A stretch of 64,000 nt of DNA from Paenibacillus silvestris (GCF_009882985.1 NZ_WTUZ01000022.1:595065-659064); one strand, 5' to 3'; shown: positions 50,188 to 60,519, counted from the stretch's first letter. A program made the numbers and translations. The notes: generated by a model not told the origin, from the sequence alone.

Positions 50188-51945
50188 ATGACGAATCAAC
50201 CCCGAGCAGATTACCCAAGGCCACAATTTGTACGAGACAGCTGGATGAACCTGAATGGCGAATGGGAATTTGAATTTGATGATGATCGTGTAGGCAACAG
50301 AGAGAAGTGGCACTTAGGGAATAAAGCGTTATCCAAAACGATTCAAGTGCCTTTCGCTTTTCAGAGTAAGCTAAGCGGCATTGGAAGCAATGAGTTTCAT
50401 GACGTTGTATGGTACCGCAGGGATTTGGTGATTCCGGATTCATTCGCAAATAAGCGGATTTTGCTCCACTTTGGGGCTGTCGATTACGATGCATCCGTAT
50501 GGGTGAACGGTAATTTGGTGGCGACACATGAAGGCGGACATACGCCGTTTCACGCGGACATTACCGATGCTCTTCAAGAAGGCACGAACAAATTGGTTGT
50601 CAAAGCCGTTGATTACAGCAAAGACGTGACGCTGCCTAGAGGCAAGCAGTACTGGCTCTCGGATTCAGCGAGCATTTTCTATACAAGAACTACAGGTATT
50701 TGGCAAACGGTATGGATGGAAGCCGTAAGCGCTTATGCTTATTTAGACAAAGTCAGAATTACGCCGGACATAGATAATAAACAGGTGGAATTACAATTTT
50801 TCATCGAATCTGCCCAAGCGCATGAGAAACAGCAGGTGAAGGTTGAAATTTCTTTCAAGGGCAAACTTGTTTCCGAGGATACCTATTTGTTGAAAGACAG
50901 TGTGGGCACAAGAACCGTTCGTCTGAATGATTTCAACGATCATGGACTTGGCGGCTGGTGGACACCAGAGCGTCCGAATTTGTACGACGTTACCTATACA
51001 CTGCTGGTTAATGAACAAGCTGTTGATCAAGTGACGAGCTATTTCGGTATGCGTAAAGTGTCGATCGAGAATGGTAAGCTTTGTCTCAACAACCGCCCAT
51101 ATTTCTTGAAAATGGTGCTGGATCAAGGGTATTTCCCAGATGGAAATTTGACACCGCCAAGTGATGAGGCGATCAAACAGGATGTCGAGCTGACGAAAGC
51201 GATGGGCTTTAATGGTGCCCGCAAGCATCAGAAGCTGGAAGATCCTAGATATCTGTATTGGTGTGATCAGCTGGGTCTTGTTGTCTGGAGCGAAGCGGCC
51301 AATGCCTACGAGTATACAGAAAAGTATGTAGAACGGTTTACCAAAGAGTGGCAAGCGTCTGTGGATCGCGATTATAACCATCCTTCCATCATTGCTTGGG
51401 TTCCTTTGAATGAAAGCTGGGGAGTTCCCAATATCCAGATTGATAAAAGACAGCAGCAGCATGCGCTGGCCATGTATCATTTGACCAAATCGCTTGATCC
51501 GATGCGCCCTGTCATCTCGAATGACGGCTGGGAATTGGTGAAAACAGATTTATTCGCGATTCATGATTATGAATGGCGCGAAGAGGTTCTGACAGAGCGT
51601 TATAGCTCCGAAGAGAAGGCCGTTCATGCGATGCCGGCTAATCGCCGCCTGTTTGTTGAAGGTTTCCCTTATGAGAATCAGCCGATTCTTGTTACAGAGT
51701 TTGGCGGGATCGCCTACAAGAAAAGCGAATGGGAAGGCTGGGGTTACTCAGGGGCTGAGAACGATGAAGAGTACGAGCAGAAGCTGCGTGCCGTCATTCG
51801 TCCCCTTCTGAACTCCGGTGTTGTTCAAGGATATTGCTATACGCAATTAACGGATGTGGAACAGGAAATCAACGGTTTGCTCACATATGATCGGCAACCG
51901 AAAATCCCGGTTGAGCTGATTAAAGCGATCAATGACCGTAAATAA
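50188..51945 (+). CDS. Glycoside hydrolase family 2 protein
   Basis: A 585-residue GH2 enzyme (beta-galactosidase, beta-mannosidase or glucuronidase group). Layout: jelly-roll domain (about 1-170; PRPQFVRDSWMNLNGEWEFE, HDVVWYRRDLVIP), immunoglobulin-like domain (about 175-275) and TIM barrel (about 280-585). WVPLNESWGVPN has the acid/base Glu409 and ILVTEFGGIAY the nucleophile Glu504. GARKHQKLEDPRYLYWCDQLG is typical. The start is ATG 50188, 10 nt after GGAGGT. No signal peptide is visible, so it is likely intracellular and acts on imported oligosaccharide. Confidence 0.92.
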   Translation: MTNQPRADYPRPQFVRDSWMNLNGEWEFEFDDDRVGNREKWHLGNKALSKTIQVPFAFQSKLSGIGSNEFHDVVWYRRDLVIPDSFANKRILLHFGAVDYDASVWVNGNLVATHEGGHTPFHADITDALQEGTNKLVVKAVDYSKDVTLPRGKQYWLSDSASIFYTRTTGIWQTVWMEAVSAYAYLDKVRITPDIDNKQVELQFFIESAQAHEKQQVKVEISFKGKLVSEDTYLLKDSVGTRTVRLNDFNDHGLGGWWTPERPNLYDVTYTLLVNEQAVDQVTSYFGMRKVSIENGKLCLNNRPYFLKMVLDQGYFPDGNLTPPSDEAIKQDVELTKAMGFNGARKHQKLEDPRYLYWCDQLGLVVWSEAANAYEYTEKYVERFTKEWQASVDRDYNHPSIIAWVPLNESWGVPNIQIDKRQQQHALAMYHLTKSLDPMRPVISNDGWELVKTDLFAIHDYEWREEVLTERYSSEEKAVHAMPANRRLFVEGFPYENQPILVTEFGGIAYKKSEWEGWGYSGAENDEEYEQKLRAVIRPLLNSGVVQGYCYTQLTDVEQEINGLLTYDRQPKIPVELIKAINDRK

Positions 51946-51980
51946 AAAAGAGTCGGGGCAAGTAGATGCCCCGGCTTTTT
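51945..51980. terminator. Bidirectional terminator between GH2 and the DUF11 genes
   Basis: GTCGGGGCA pairs with TGCCCCGGC around six bases, with A before and T after. Both neighbouring genes end here. Confidence 0.85.
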
Positions 51981-51981
51981 T

Positions 51982-53664
51982 CTATTCTTCGGCTTCCTCG
52001 ATCCGAATGACAACTTCATTGGAGAGTGTCGTTCCTGTATGAACAGGTTCGTTAACCTGGTACACATATTTGGCAGCGGCTCTAAGCGGAATGCGTTTGG
52101 CATTTGGCCGAAGAATAATTGTCGCTGAGTAGGTAATCTCCGTTGTGCCTTGCGGCGAGATGACTCCAAGCGATAAAGGCTGCGAGGAACCATAAGACTG
52201 ATTCATCAGAGTGCCATTGATGCGCAAAGTGCCGGAATTTAACGTTGTCAATGGAGAAATCCAATCATGCAGATACATGCTGCCTGCAGCAAGATTGCCT
52301 GTATTGGATATTTGAATCCTGTAATGGACAGTAGATCCAGGCTCAGCGATTAAAGGATTAGCCAAAATTAAGATAGTTACATTTGGTCGTAGTAATTCAA
52401 CGCTTACGGTATTAGAGAGCACATGATCGGAGACAACCCGATCATCCGGCAGCCGGAAATTATATGACACGTCGGCATGGCTGGTAAGCTGGGTTTGCTC
52501 GGCGGAAATCGCTACGGCGTTGACGGTAACTTGGAATGTGACGACCATTTGGCTTTTTGGCGGTAATTGCCCGATATAAACGGAGTTCGTTAATGGTGAG
52601 TTGCCATAAGAAGCGCCATTCACCGTTAAACTTCCGAGCACATAGGAGCTGCCCTCGGGAATGAAATCGGATAGCCAAATTTCAGCAACGATATTGCCTT
52701 TGTTTGAAATGATTAACGTATAAGTTAAGGTATCGTTCAAAGTAGCCTTTGGCGGAAGAACGGACTCGACGACCGTAATCGAAGGATCGTACACCTCCAA
52801 TGAAATGGAATTGGACGTCATTTTTTGTTTGTAGTCTTCGAGCTGCAGGATAAGCTCCGCGTCATTCACGATTCGCCCGGATGAGGGAGCTTGGGTAACG
52901 CTTACCTGGAACTGAAGTGTTGTATCCGCATAAGGAGGCAGCTCGCTTAGTGAAATGCCTTCGGCGGGATTCGCTGACGGGTAAGAAGTATGCCCGATTT
53001 TTACGCTGCCCGCAACGAAACTAACGCCGGCTGGCAGCCGATCCACAAGTCGCATTTTGTTAATTGTGTAGCTTCCTTCGTTCTTGATGGTGAATAGAAA
53101 CGTAACGGTATCTCCGACAAACGTATAGGATTTATCCGCTTGTTTCTTAAAACTGATTTTCGTTTCTTCGAAAGGAATGATGACGGTATTGGACTTTGAG
53201 CTCCCGGACGCTGATCTTCCTCCTGATGTATGAAAAGTATAGGTTGCAGTGGCTTGATTTCTGAGCTGCGAAGAAGGCTGAAGTACAATGATTTGAAAGT
53301 TTACTTCGATGTGCTGGTCCATGTGAATCGTCCCTACATAGATACCCTTATCGGGTTTGGCCATAGGCATGGGGACGCCATTCACGATGACGCTGTTAGG
53401 TACTAACGAAGTCCCGTCCGGCATGGTGTCAAAAAGGGTAACTTGTGCATCCAAGTTACCCTTATTGGCTATTGTCAAGGTAAAAGTCACGATCTGACCG
53501 AGCACGGCTTCAGACGTATTCGCCTTCTTTCGAATCGTAATGACGGGACCAACCACAGGGGTATCTACAGTATTCGAATAAGAGTGGCTGGTCAGGTTGC
53601 CTGAACTGAAACGGACGACAGATTGATTAATTAAATGTTTGGGAGGTTGGGATTCGGCCGTCAT
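51982..53664 (-). CDS. DUF11-repeat protein, C-terminal part of a split giant
   Basis: A 560-residue protein with four full DUF11 repeats of about 130 residues (from about residue 41). Its first 40 residues (PPKHLINQSVVRFSSGN, SYSNTVDTPV) are the second half of a DUF11 repeat whose first half ends the upstream ORF. The ATG overlaps the upstream TGA as ATGA, and no signal peptide, LPXTG or terminal helix is seen. The two ORFs therefore look like one gene split by a -1 shift, or a coupled pair. The last repeats are more diverged. Probably a structural surface or spore protein; inference only. Confidence 0.8.
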   Translation of the reverse strand: MTAESQPPKHLINQSVVRFSSGNLTSHSYSNTVDTPVVGPVITIRKKANTSEAVLGQIVTFTLTIANKGNLDAQVTLFDTMPDGTSLVPNSVIVNGVPMPMAKPDKGIYVGTIHMDQHIEVNFQIIVLQPSSQLRNQATATYTFHTSGGRSASGSSKSNTVIIPFEETKISFKKQADKSYTFVGDTVTFLFTIKNEGSYTINKMRLVDRLPAGVSFVAGSVKIGHTSYPSANPAEGISLSELPPYADTTLQFQVSVTQAPSSGRIVNDAELILQLEDYKQKMTSNSISLEVYDPSITVVESVLPPKATLNDTLTYTLIISNKGNIVAEIWLSDFIPEGSSYVLGSLTVNGASYGNSPLTNSVYIGQLPPKSQMVVTFQVTVNAVAISAEQTQLTSHADVSYNFRLPDDRVVSDHVLSNTVSVELLRPNVTILILANPLIAEPGSTVHYRIQISNTGNLAAGSMYLHDWISPLTTLNSGTLRINGTLMNQSYGSSQPLSLGVISPQGTTEITYSATIILRPNAKRIPLRAAAKYVYQVNEPVHTGTTLSNEVVIRIEEAEE

Positions 53665-56600
53665 ACGACCGTCACCTCGAATTTAACAGTGACAGATCCT
53701 CCGGCCGGAATCGTGCTGAGCGGAACACCTGTACCTGGGTTCTGGCCTGGTCTTGGGGCGCCATTAACCGTTACGCTGTCTGTGACAAATACAGTTCCAG
53801 TCGGAATTGGATCTGTAAGTACAACGCTGCTGACAGCGGCAATACCGCTATTGGTGACAATGACTGTGTACGTAATCGTATCGCCAACGATCGCATCGAT
53901 CACATCGGAGCTTTTCGCCACTCTAACATCTGGTGAGGAAACTGGAATCACGAGCGTGTTGGAAGCTACAGAGCCTGACAGCACCCGTCCATCTGGCGGC
54001 GAGTAGGTGTAGTTGGCGGTCGCTGTGTTTACTAATTGCTGTGGTGACGGCAAGGATTCTACGGTGACGGCCAGCGATATTTTCACAGTAACCGTATCGC
54101 CTGGAGGAATGGTTCCAGCATTGATACCCGTAGCTGGATTAGCACCAGGCTGAAGTTGGCCGTCGACAATTACGCTGTTAGGGACAAATTCGGCTCCTGC
54201 CGGAATGGTGTCAAATACCGTTGCAACGGCAGGCAGATTCCCGGAATTGTGAAGATTAAGCGTGTAAACGATGGTATCGCCAACGGTGGCATTGGTTGTA
54301 TTCGCGCTCTTGATGAGAGCGATAATTGGCTGATAGACCGGCACGATGACTGTGTTAGAGAAGGCGGATGCGGCAAAGGCGCCGCTCGTAAAGCTGACGG
54401 ATGATTGATTCGCAATCTGCCCGGATAACGGTAAGGCGGTAACGGTGACTTTGAAAGAAACTGCAACAGATACGCCTGGCTGAATGGTGCCAAGCGAAAT
54501 CCCTTTGGTTGGATCAGCGGTAGTTACCGGATTGCCATCAATCGTAACGCTGCCTGGAACGAAGCTTGTGGAACCAGGAAGCTGATCAAAAAATTGAACA
54601 TTATTGATGGCCGCTATGCCGTTATTCGACACATTAGATAAATAAGTGACCGTATCGCCGACTACGGCATCGGCAGCAGTTGCCAATTTCCCGACCGTGA
54701 CATCCGGAGCTGATACCGGAATGGTTACGGTATTGGAAACCACTGAACCCGTAATAACTCGACCATCTGGCGGACTAAAGCTGAAGTTCGCCGTAGCCGT
54801 ATTCGTTAATACTTGCGGATTCGGCAGTGAAGTAATCACAACGGCAAAGGTTACAGTGTTAGTAACACCGGGTTGTGCAGTAAATGGAATGCCTGTAGTA
54901 GGGTCAGCTCCTGGCTGGGTGATTCCGTTAAGTACAACAGAGTTCTGTTGGAAAGTAGCTCCATTAGGAATTGGATCAACTAAGTTGACGCTAGCTGCGT
55001 AGTTTCCGGTATTACTGACATTAACCGTATAAATAATGAGATCGCCAATTGTTGCATTCGTGGAATTTGCTGTTTTGGCTGCAGCAAGAATAGGTTGATA
55101 AACCGGCGTTGTAATGGTGTTGGAGAAAGCAACCGCCGAAAGGGCGCCGGAGGTAAAGCTGACAATACCTTGGTTATTTAACTGTGCAGGATTAGGCAGT
55201 GCAACGACTCTGACATTAAAGGTGATCGTAACCGTTCCGCCAGGCGCGATGGTACCAAGCGCTATGCCGGATATTGGGTTTGGCGGAACAGGCGGTGTTG
55301 GTGCTCCGACAATAACGACGCTGCCTGGAATAAACGCTAAACCGGAAGGGATCGGATCAGAGAAAACAACGTTGTTAACGGGTGCTATCCCATTGTTCAT
55401 AATGACTATCTCGTACGGAATAATATCACCAACGACGGCATCCGTCACGGTCGTGCTCTTCGAAACTTTGACGTCAGGCGAAGACACAGAAATCGTTACG
55501 GTATTCGACGTGGCGGAGCGGTTGAACGTCCGTCCGTCAGGTAGCGTGAACGTGAAAGCAGCCGTTCCGGTATTGGATAAAACCTGCGGATTCGGCAGGG
55601 TATCAATCACGACAGAGAACGAGACAGGAATCGTGGCACCTGGCTGTACGGAACCGATATCAATGCCTGTTGAGGGATCTGCACCTGGAGCAGGCGTCGT
55701 TCCAACGAATACGCTGTTTGGTTGAAAGGAGGTTCCAGCAGGAATCGTATCCGTCAGGATGGCAGATGCCGCATAGTTGCCTGTATTAGAGACATTCAGT
55801 GTGTAAACGATCGTGTCCCCGACTGTTGCATTCGAAGTGCTTCCAGCTTTGAGAACACCAATGACAGGTTGGAACACAGGTGTTGTTATGGGATTCGAGA
55901 AGGTTGTGCTTGAGAGTGCGCCTGATGTGAAGGTGACGGCAGATATGTTCGTTAATTGTGCCGGAGTTGGTACAGAGGTAACGAGCACATTGAAAAGCAC
56001 CGTGACCGTTGCTCCAACAGCAATCGTGCCTAGCTGAACGCCTGTGGCCGGGTTCGGAGGAACAATCGGTGGTGGAGCGCCGATGATGACTACACTGCCA
56101 GGAACAAATGTGCCGCCCGCAGGAATTTGATCCGTGAATACGACATTGTTGATGGGGGCAATCCCGCTATTCATGATGGACGTGCTGTACGTAATAGTAT
56201 CGCCTACGGTTAAAGCGGTAGAAGTCGTACTTTTCGATACCGTTACATTAGGTGAAGAGACAGGGAATGTAACGGTATTGGAGACAACCGAACGTGTAAT
56301 GATACGGCCATCGGGTGGTGTGAACGTGTATGTAGCCGTAGCGATATTGCTGATCGTTTGCGGGCTGGGCAAAGTTTCAATCAGCACAGAAAAGCTTACT
56401 GTCTTAGAGGTACCAGGCGCGATGGAGCCAGCAGTAATTCCGGTTATGGGATCTGCGCCAGGTTGAGGCATCCCGTCGACTTGCGCACTATTCGTTACAA
56501 AAGAAGTTCCAGCAGGAATCGTATCTGTAACAATGACATCCCCTGCAAGGTTGCCTGTATTCGAGACAACGATACTGTAGAGTACGGTGTCGCCGACAGT

Positions 56601-59600
56601 TGCGCTGGTTGTGTTGGCTGTCTTTACAGCCTTGATATCCGGTTGGGTAACGGGAGTGATGACATCATTGGAAGAAGAAGACCCTGAGAACGTGCCGGAT
56701 GTAAAGCTGACGGAAGATTGGTTAATGATTTGTGGCGTTGGCATTGTGATTTTCACCTCAAAAGTCACGGTAACTGGGTTGTTAGGAGCCAGGGTACCGA
56801 TTGGAATACCGGTCGACGGATTGGTATTCGGCAACGAAATGCCGTTCACAATGACGCTTCCGGGAATAAATGAAGTGCTCGGATCGGCAATGCTCGTAAG
56901 AATCACATTGTTGACGTTCGCGACGCCTTGGTTGGTGATGACGATGGTATAGATGACGGTATCTCCTTGAACGGCTGAGCTGACATTGCTGGTTGTCATC
57001 ACCTTCACGTTAGGAGCTGAAACAGGAATGGTAACCGTATTTGATATACCAGAGCCAGAGAGCGTTCGGCCATCCGAAAGCGTAAAGGTATAGGATGCGC
57101 TCGCCTGATCGACTAATTGCTGCGGAGTTGGCAGGGAAGTTACCGTCGCTTCGAAGGTAACAATTTTTTTGGCACCAACAGCAATCGTGCCGAGCGGAAT
57201 ACCGCTCACAGGATCAACGCCTGGGAGAGGTGCGTCATTAATGATGACGCTGTTCACGATAAACGTAGTACCTGCGGGAATGTTATCCGTTAACGTCACG
57301 TCGGCAGGAGAACTGCCGGTATTGCCCACCTCCAGTCTGTAAACAACAATATCTCCGAGAACTGCCAGCGTCAGGTTAGAGCTTTTGACAATGGATAAGA
57401 TAGGCTGTTGAATCTGAGTGAGGACGCTGTTCGAGAAAGCTGCTCCAGAGAAAACGCCGGAATTAAAGCTTACACTGGCGTGATTCTCAGCCTGCGCTGG
57501 CGTGGGAACCGAAGTGACAGTTGCCCGGAAAATGACCTGTGTTGTGGCGCCGGCCGCAATGTTACCAATCGAGAAGCCGGTATTCGGGTCCGCCGCAGAT
57601 CTAGGCACACCGTCTATCGTCACGCTTCCAGCTTGGAACGTAACGCCGGCAGGGAGTGAATCTTGCAGGGTGACGCTGCTTACTGGAACAACGCTGCTGT
57701 TCGTAATGTTGAGCGTGTAAATAAGGGTTTCACCGATAGCGGCATACGCTAGATTGACTGACTTGCTTACAACGACATTAGGGGCGGATACGGGAATATC
57801 TGTCGTATTTGAAGTGGCACTGCCGTTTAGTGTGCGTCCGTCCGGTGGTTGGTACGTATAATTTGCCGTTCCTTGATTTTGAAGTCTCGGAGGAGACGGC
57901 AGGTTCTGCACGATGACTTGAAACTTAATTTCACTCGTGCCGGAAGGCGGAATAGATCCTGCTGGAATACCAATAGCAGGATTGGCGCTCGGACTGGAAA
58001 CGCCATTTATTGTAACACTGCCTGCCACAAACGTAGTGGATGGTGATATCGTATCCACGACCGTTGGTATAACAGCGATATTACCTTGGTTGCGAACCAG
58101 AAGTGTGTAGGTTAGGGTTCCCCCAACGGTGACGTTGGTGCTATTCACACTCTTGGTCACAGAGACGACTGCTTGAAACACGGGTGTCGTAATCGTGTTG
58201 GTTAGGGTAGTTCCTGCAAAAGTACCTGAGCTGTAAGAAACAGAAGCCTGGTTGCTTAGTTGCGCCGGGGTAGGCAAGGAAACGACATTGACCTGGAAGG
58301 CGACGGTCACCGAGCCGCCAGCTGCTATAGTACCTACCGCGATACCGCCGCCAGGTTCTGAACTTGGCCTCGAACTCCCTCCAACGAGGACGGTGCCGGG
58401 TACAAAAGTCGCGCCTTGGGGAATCGCATCCGTGAGAATGACATTCGTTACACTTTCTACGCCTGAATTCGTAATCACCGTACTGTATGTAAAGGTATCT
58501 CCGACAACCGCGTCGATCACGTTAGCGCTTTTGACGGCACCAACACTTGGCAAACGGACGGGAATAGTCACCGTATTGGAGCCAGCCGTTCCCGAGATTG
58601 TGCGACCGTCAGGCGGTTGGAACGTGTAAGTACTATTCGCTGTATTTACGAGCTGTGGCGGAGATGGGAGGGAATTAATCAGTACATCAAAGGTGACCGT
58701 CGATGTTCCGCTGGCAGCTACTGTGCCAATGTTTACACCTGTGACTGGATTGGCGCCAGGAATGGTGACGCCGTTAACTTTGAAGCTGTTCGCGACGAAG
58801 GATGTTCCCGCTGGTATATTGTCGGTAACCGTCATTAGTGCGGCCCGATTCCCAGTGTTCGCTATTTGCAAGGTGTAGGTTACTGTGCTCCCGACAGAAC
58901 CGTTCGCCGTACTCGCGGATTTCACAATCGCAATCTTCGGTGAATATACCGTTGTTGTTACGGTATTCGATGGAATGACGCCTGAAATCACATTACCGCC
59001 TGCAACGCTTTGGAAGGTGAAAGCGGCATTCGCTGTATTCCCCAGCGTTTGCGGATTGGGAAGGCTTGTGACCGTAGCTCTATAAGTAACAGTGATCGAT
59101 GAGCCAAAAGCAAGGGAGCCAAGCGGCGCACCTGTTGTAATATCGTAGGTTGGCTGCGATACCCCTGCTACGATGACACTGCCAGGCACGAAGGTTGAAC
59201 CGGCAGGCAAGGCATCGGATAATACGATACTTGCGGCGCTGGCCGTCCCTGTATTGGAGGTCGTTACGGTGTAAGTGATGATATCGCCTACGACCGTTCC
59301 TGGCACACTGGCACTTTTGGTCACACCAATTTTGGGGGCGTTAATATCGACTTGAATGCCGTTGGCATTAACAACATAGGCATCTCCGGATGTTGTCAAT
59401 TGCAAGATGGCGGAGGATTGATTGTTCGTTAACCGTGCGGAGACATCAACGTTCGTAATGTCCCACCCTTGACGGCCTCCGCTAATGTTCGATCCCGGAG
59501 CTCCGTTGATTTGGTTGAGTGAGCCGAACGTCCCTGTGGTGTTAAGCTGCCCTGCATCGTTATTGATCTGGGAAGCAAAAAAGTTGGCGGCAAAGTTATT

Positions 59601-60380
59601 CGGTCCGGATAATGCGACGAGTGAGGCCGTTGTGGGTCCGAACAACGCCTGATCCCCCGTTCGGTTCGCGTCCCCTTCCTGTGCGCTGAAAAGCGCTCTA
59701 CCGCCTAATGCTCCTGTTACCGGTGTAGCAAATCCGGTAATGGTGGTATTAACAGGAGGGGAGGTAGACTGGACGAGTACGGCTCCAACGCGTAATGACA
59801 TATTCCGGAAAGGCAGGTTCGTGTTCTGGTAAATAACGGCGAGCGTCCAACCGCAATGGTTGGCTGTAGGATCCCCCGTAATGACAATCGTACCTGGCAC
59901 GCTTCCAACGGTGTAAGTACCGCCCATCCCTTGCTGCACCTGAGTCGTGACATTGGCTGTGCGCACATAGCCGAATGCCCCACTGCCCAAGTTAAACTCA
60001 TTCTTCGTTGCATTATCAGGCGTGATGCTAAACGTTGCTGCTGGTGTCGTAAACGAAACTGGATTGTTGATCACAGCGCTCAGGTCAACATTGCCGTTGA
60101 TATAAGATCCGCCCCAGATCAGCTCTGCATAAAGTACGGTACTTCCAGCAGGAATTGTGAGTATGGCAGCTGAGTTATTCGAGGTGTAGAGATTGGTCGT
60201 ACCTGCGGGATACGTTCCGAATTTCAGCGCGGTATTCACCGTTGTGAAAGCACCGATGCTGTCTTGTGTTCCCGGTGCGCCTGCCGTATCGGAGCGACTT
60301 AGGCCAAGTGTATTTCCGGTGAACGTAATCGCGCCAGTCGCGTTGAGTGTGGACCTGACGACGAGAGCTATGATCGTCAC
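53661..60380 (-). CDS. Giant DUF11-repeat protein, N-terminal part
   Basis: A 2239-residue protein. Residues 1-350 form a non-repeat domain (GAITFTGNTLGLSRS, TVLYAELIWGGSYING, ISGGRQGWDITNVDVSARL) as in other Bacillales DUF11 giants. From 351, 14 complete repeats of about 128 residues follow (VGDTITYT, LTDTIPAGTSFVPGSV, NPATGI.LGTI, SNTVTTPV), then half of a 15th cut by the stop. Repeats alternate between a PPDGR type and an S-G-T/A-F/L type. No signal peptide or cell-wall anchor is seen. The start is GTG at 60380, with GGGGG right against it and a stop two codons upstream, so initiation is unusual. Confidence 0.85.
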   Translation of the reverse strand: MTIIALVVRSTLNATGAITFTGNTLGLSRSDTAGAPGTQDSIGAFTTVNTALKFGTYPAGTTNLYTSNNSAAILTIPAGSTVLYAELIWGGSYINGNVDLSAVINNPVSFTTPAATFSITPDNATKNEFNLGSGAFGYVRTANVTTQVQQGMGGTYTVGSVPGTIVITGDPTANHCGWTLAVIYQNTNLPFRNMSLRVGAVLVQSTSPPVNTTITGFATPVTGALGGRALFSAQEGDANRTGDQALFGPTTASLVALSGPNNFAANFFASQINNDAGQLNTTGTFGSLNQINGAPGSNISGGRQGWDITNVDVSARLTNNQSSAILQLTTSGDAYVVNANGIQVDINAPKIGVTKSASVPGTVVGDIITYTVTTSNTGTASAASIVLSDALPAGSTFVPGSVIVAGVSQPTYDITTGAPLGSLAFGSSITVTYRATVTSLPNPQTLGNTANAAFTFQSVAGGNVISGVIPSNTVTTTVYSPKIAIVKSASTANGSVGSTVTYTLQIANTGNRAALMTVTDNIPAGTSFVANSFKVNGVTIPGANPVTGVNIGTVAASGTSTVTFDVLINSLPSPPQLVNTANSTYTFQPPDGRTISGTAGSNTVTIPVRLPSVGAVKSANVIDAVVGDTFTYSTVITNSGVESVTNVILTDAIPQGATFVPGTVLVGGSSRPSSEPGGGIAVGTIAAGGSVTVAFQVNVVSLPTPAQLSNQASVSYSSGTFAGTTLTNTITTPVFQAVVSVTKSVNSTNVTVGGTLTYTLLVRNQGNIAVIPTVVDTISPSTTFVAGSVTINGVSSPSANPAIGIPAGSIPPSGTSEIKFQVIVQNLPSPPRLQNQGTANYTYQPPDGRTLNGSATSNTTDIPVSAPNVVVSKSVNLAYAAIGETLIYTLNITNSSVVPVSSVTLQDSLPAGVTFQAGSVTIDGVPRSAADPNTGFSIGNIAAGATTQVIFRATVTSVPTPAQAENHASVSFNSGVFSGAAFSNSVLTQIQQPILSIVKSSNLTLAVLGDIVVYRLEVGNTGSSPADVTLTDNIPAGTTFIVNSVIINDAPLPGVDPVSGIPLGTIAVGAKKIVTFEATVTSLPTPQQLVDQASASYTFTLSDGRTLSGSGISNTVTIPVSAPNVKVMTTSNVSSAVQGDTVIYTIVITNQGVANVNNVILTSIADPSTSFIPGSVIVNGISLPNTNPSTGIPIGTLAPNNPVTVTFEVKITMPTPQIINQSSVSFTSGTFSGSSSSNDVITPVTQPDIKAVKTANTTSATVGDTVLYSIVVSNTGNLAGDVIVTDTIPAGTSFVTNSAQVDGMPQPGADPITGITAGSIAPGTSKTVSFSVLIETLPSPQTISNIATATYTFTPPDGRIITRSVVSNTVTFPVSSPNVTVSKSTTSTALTVGDTITYSTSIMNSGIAPINNVVFTDQIPAGGTFVPGSVVIIGAPPPIVPPNPATGVQLGTIAVGATVTVLFNVLVTSVPTPAQLTNISAVTFTSGALSSTTFSNPITTPVFQPVIGVLKAGSTSNATVGDTIVYTLNVSNTGNYAASAILTDTIPAGTSFQPNSVFVGTTPAPGADPSTGIDIGSVQPGATIPVSFSVVIDTLPNPQVLSNTGTAAFTFTLPDGRTFNRSATSNTVTISVSSPDVKVSKSTTVTDAVVGDIIPYEIVIMNNGIAPVNNVVFSDPIPSGLAFIPGSVVIVGAPTPPVPPNPISGIALGTIAPGGTVTITFNVRVVALPNPAQLNNQGIVSFTSGALSAVAFSNTITTPVYQPILAAAKTANSTNATIGDLIIYTVNVSNTGNYAASVNLVDPIPNGATFQQNSVVLNGITQPGADPTTGIPFTAQPGVTNTVTFAVVITSLPNPQVLTNTATANFSFSPPDGRVITGSVVSNTVTIPVSAPDVTVGKLATAADAVVGDTVTYLSNVSNNGIAAINNVQFFDQLPGSTSFVPGSVTIDGNPVTTADPTKGISLGTIQPGVSVAVSFKVTVTALPLSGQIANQSSVSFTSGAFAASAFSNTVIVPVYQPIIALIKSANTTNATVGDTIVYTLNLHNSGNLPAVATVFDTIPAGAEFVPNSVIVDGQLQPGANPATGINAGTIPPGDTVTVKISLAVTVESLPSPQQLVNTATANYTYSPPDGRVLSGSVASNTLVIPVSSPDVRVAKSSDVIDAIVGDTITYTVIVTNSGIAAVSSVVLTDPIPTGTVFVTDSVTVNGAPRPGQNPGTGVPLSTIPAGGSVTVKFEVTVV

Positions 60381-60519
60381 CCCCTAGATTTTGAACGTTC
60401 GTTAGATAGCTGAAGGAAGTTCACTGTGATGGCTGGTAAATTTAGGCCGATGGTTACATGGTATGATGCGAAACAGAAAACATGATCAGAAAATAGAAAG
60501 TTTTGTTATGTTGAATTTA

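Noticed and set aside
55114..55725. Long plus-strand ORFs opposite the DUF11 repeats, for example 203 codons
   Set aside because: They recur once per repeat as a mirror of the repeated codons and have no ribosome sites.
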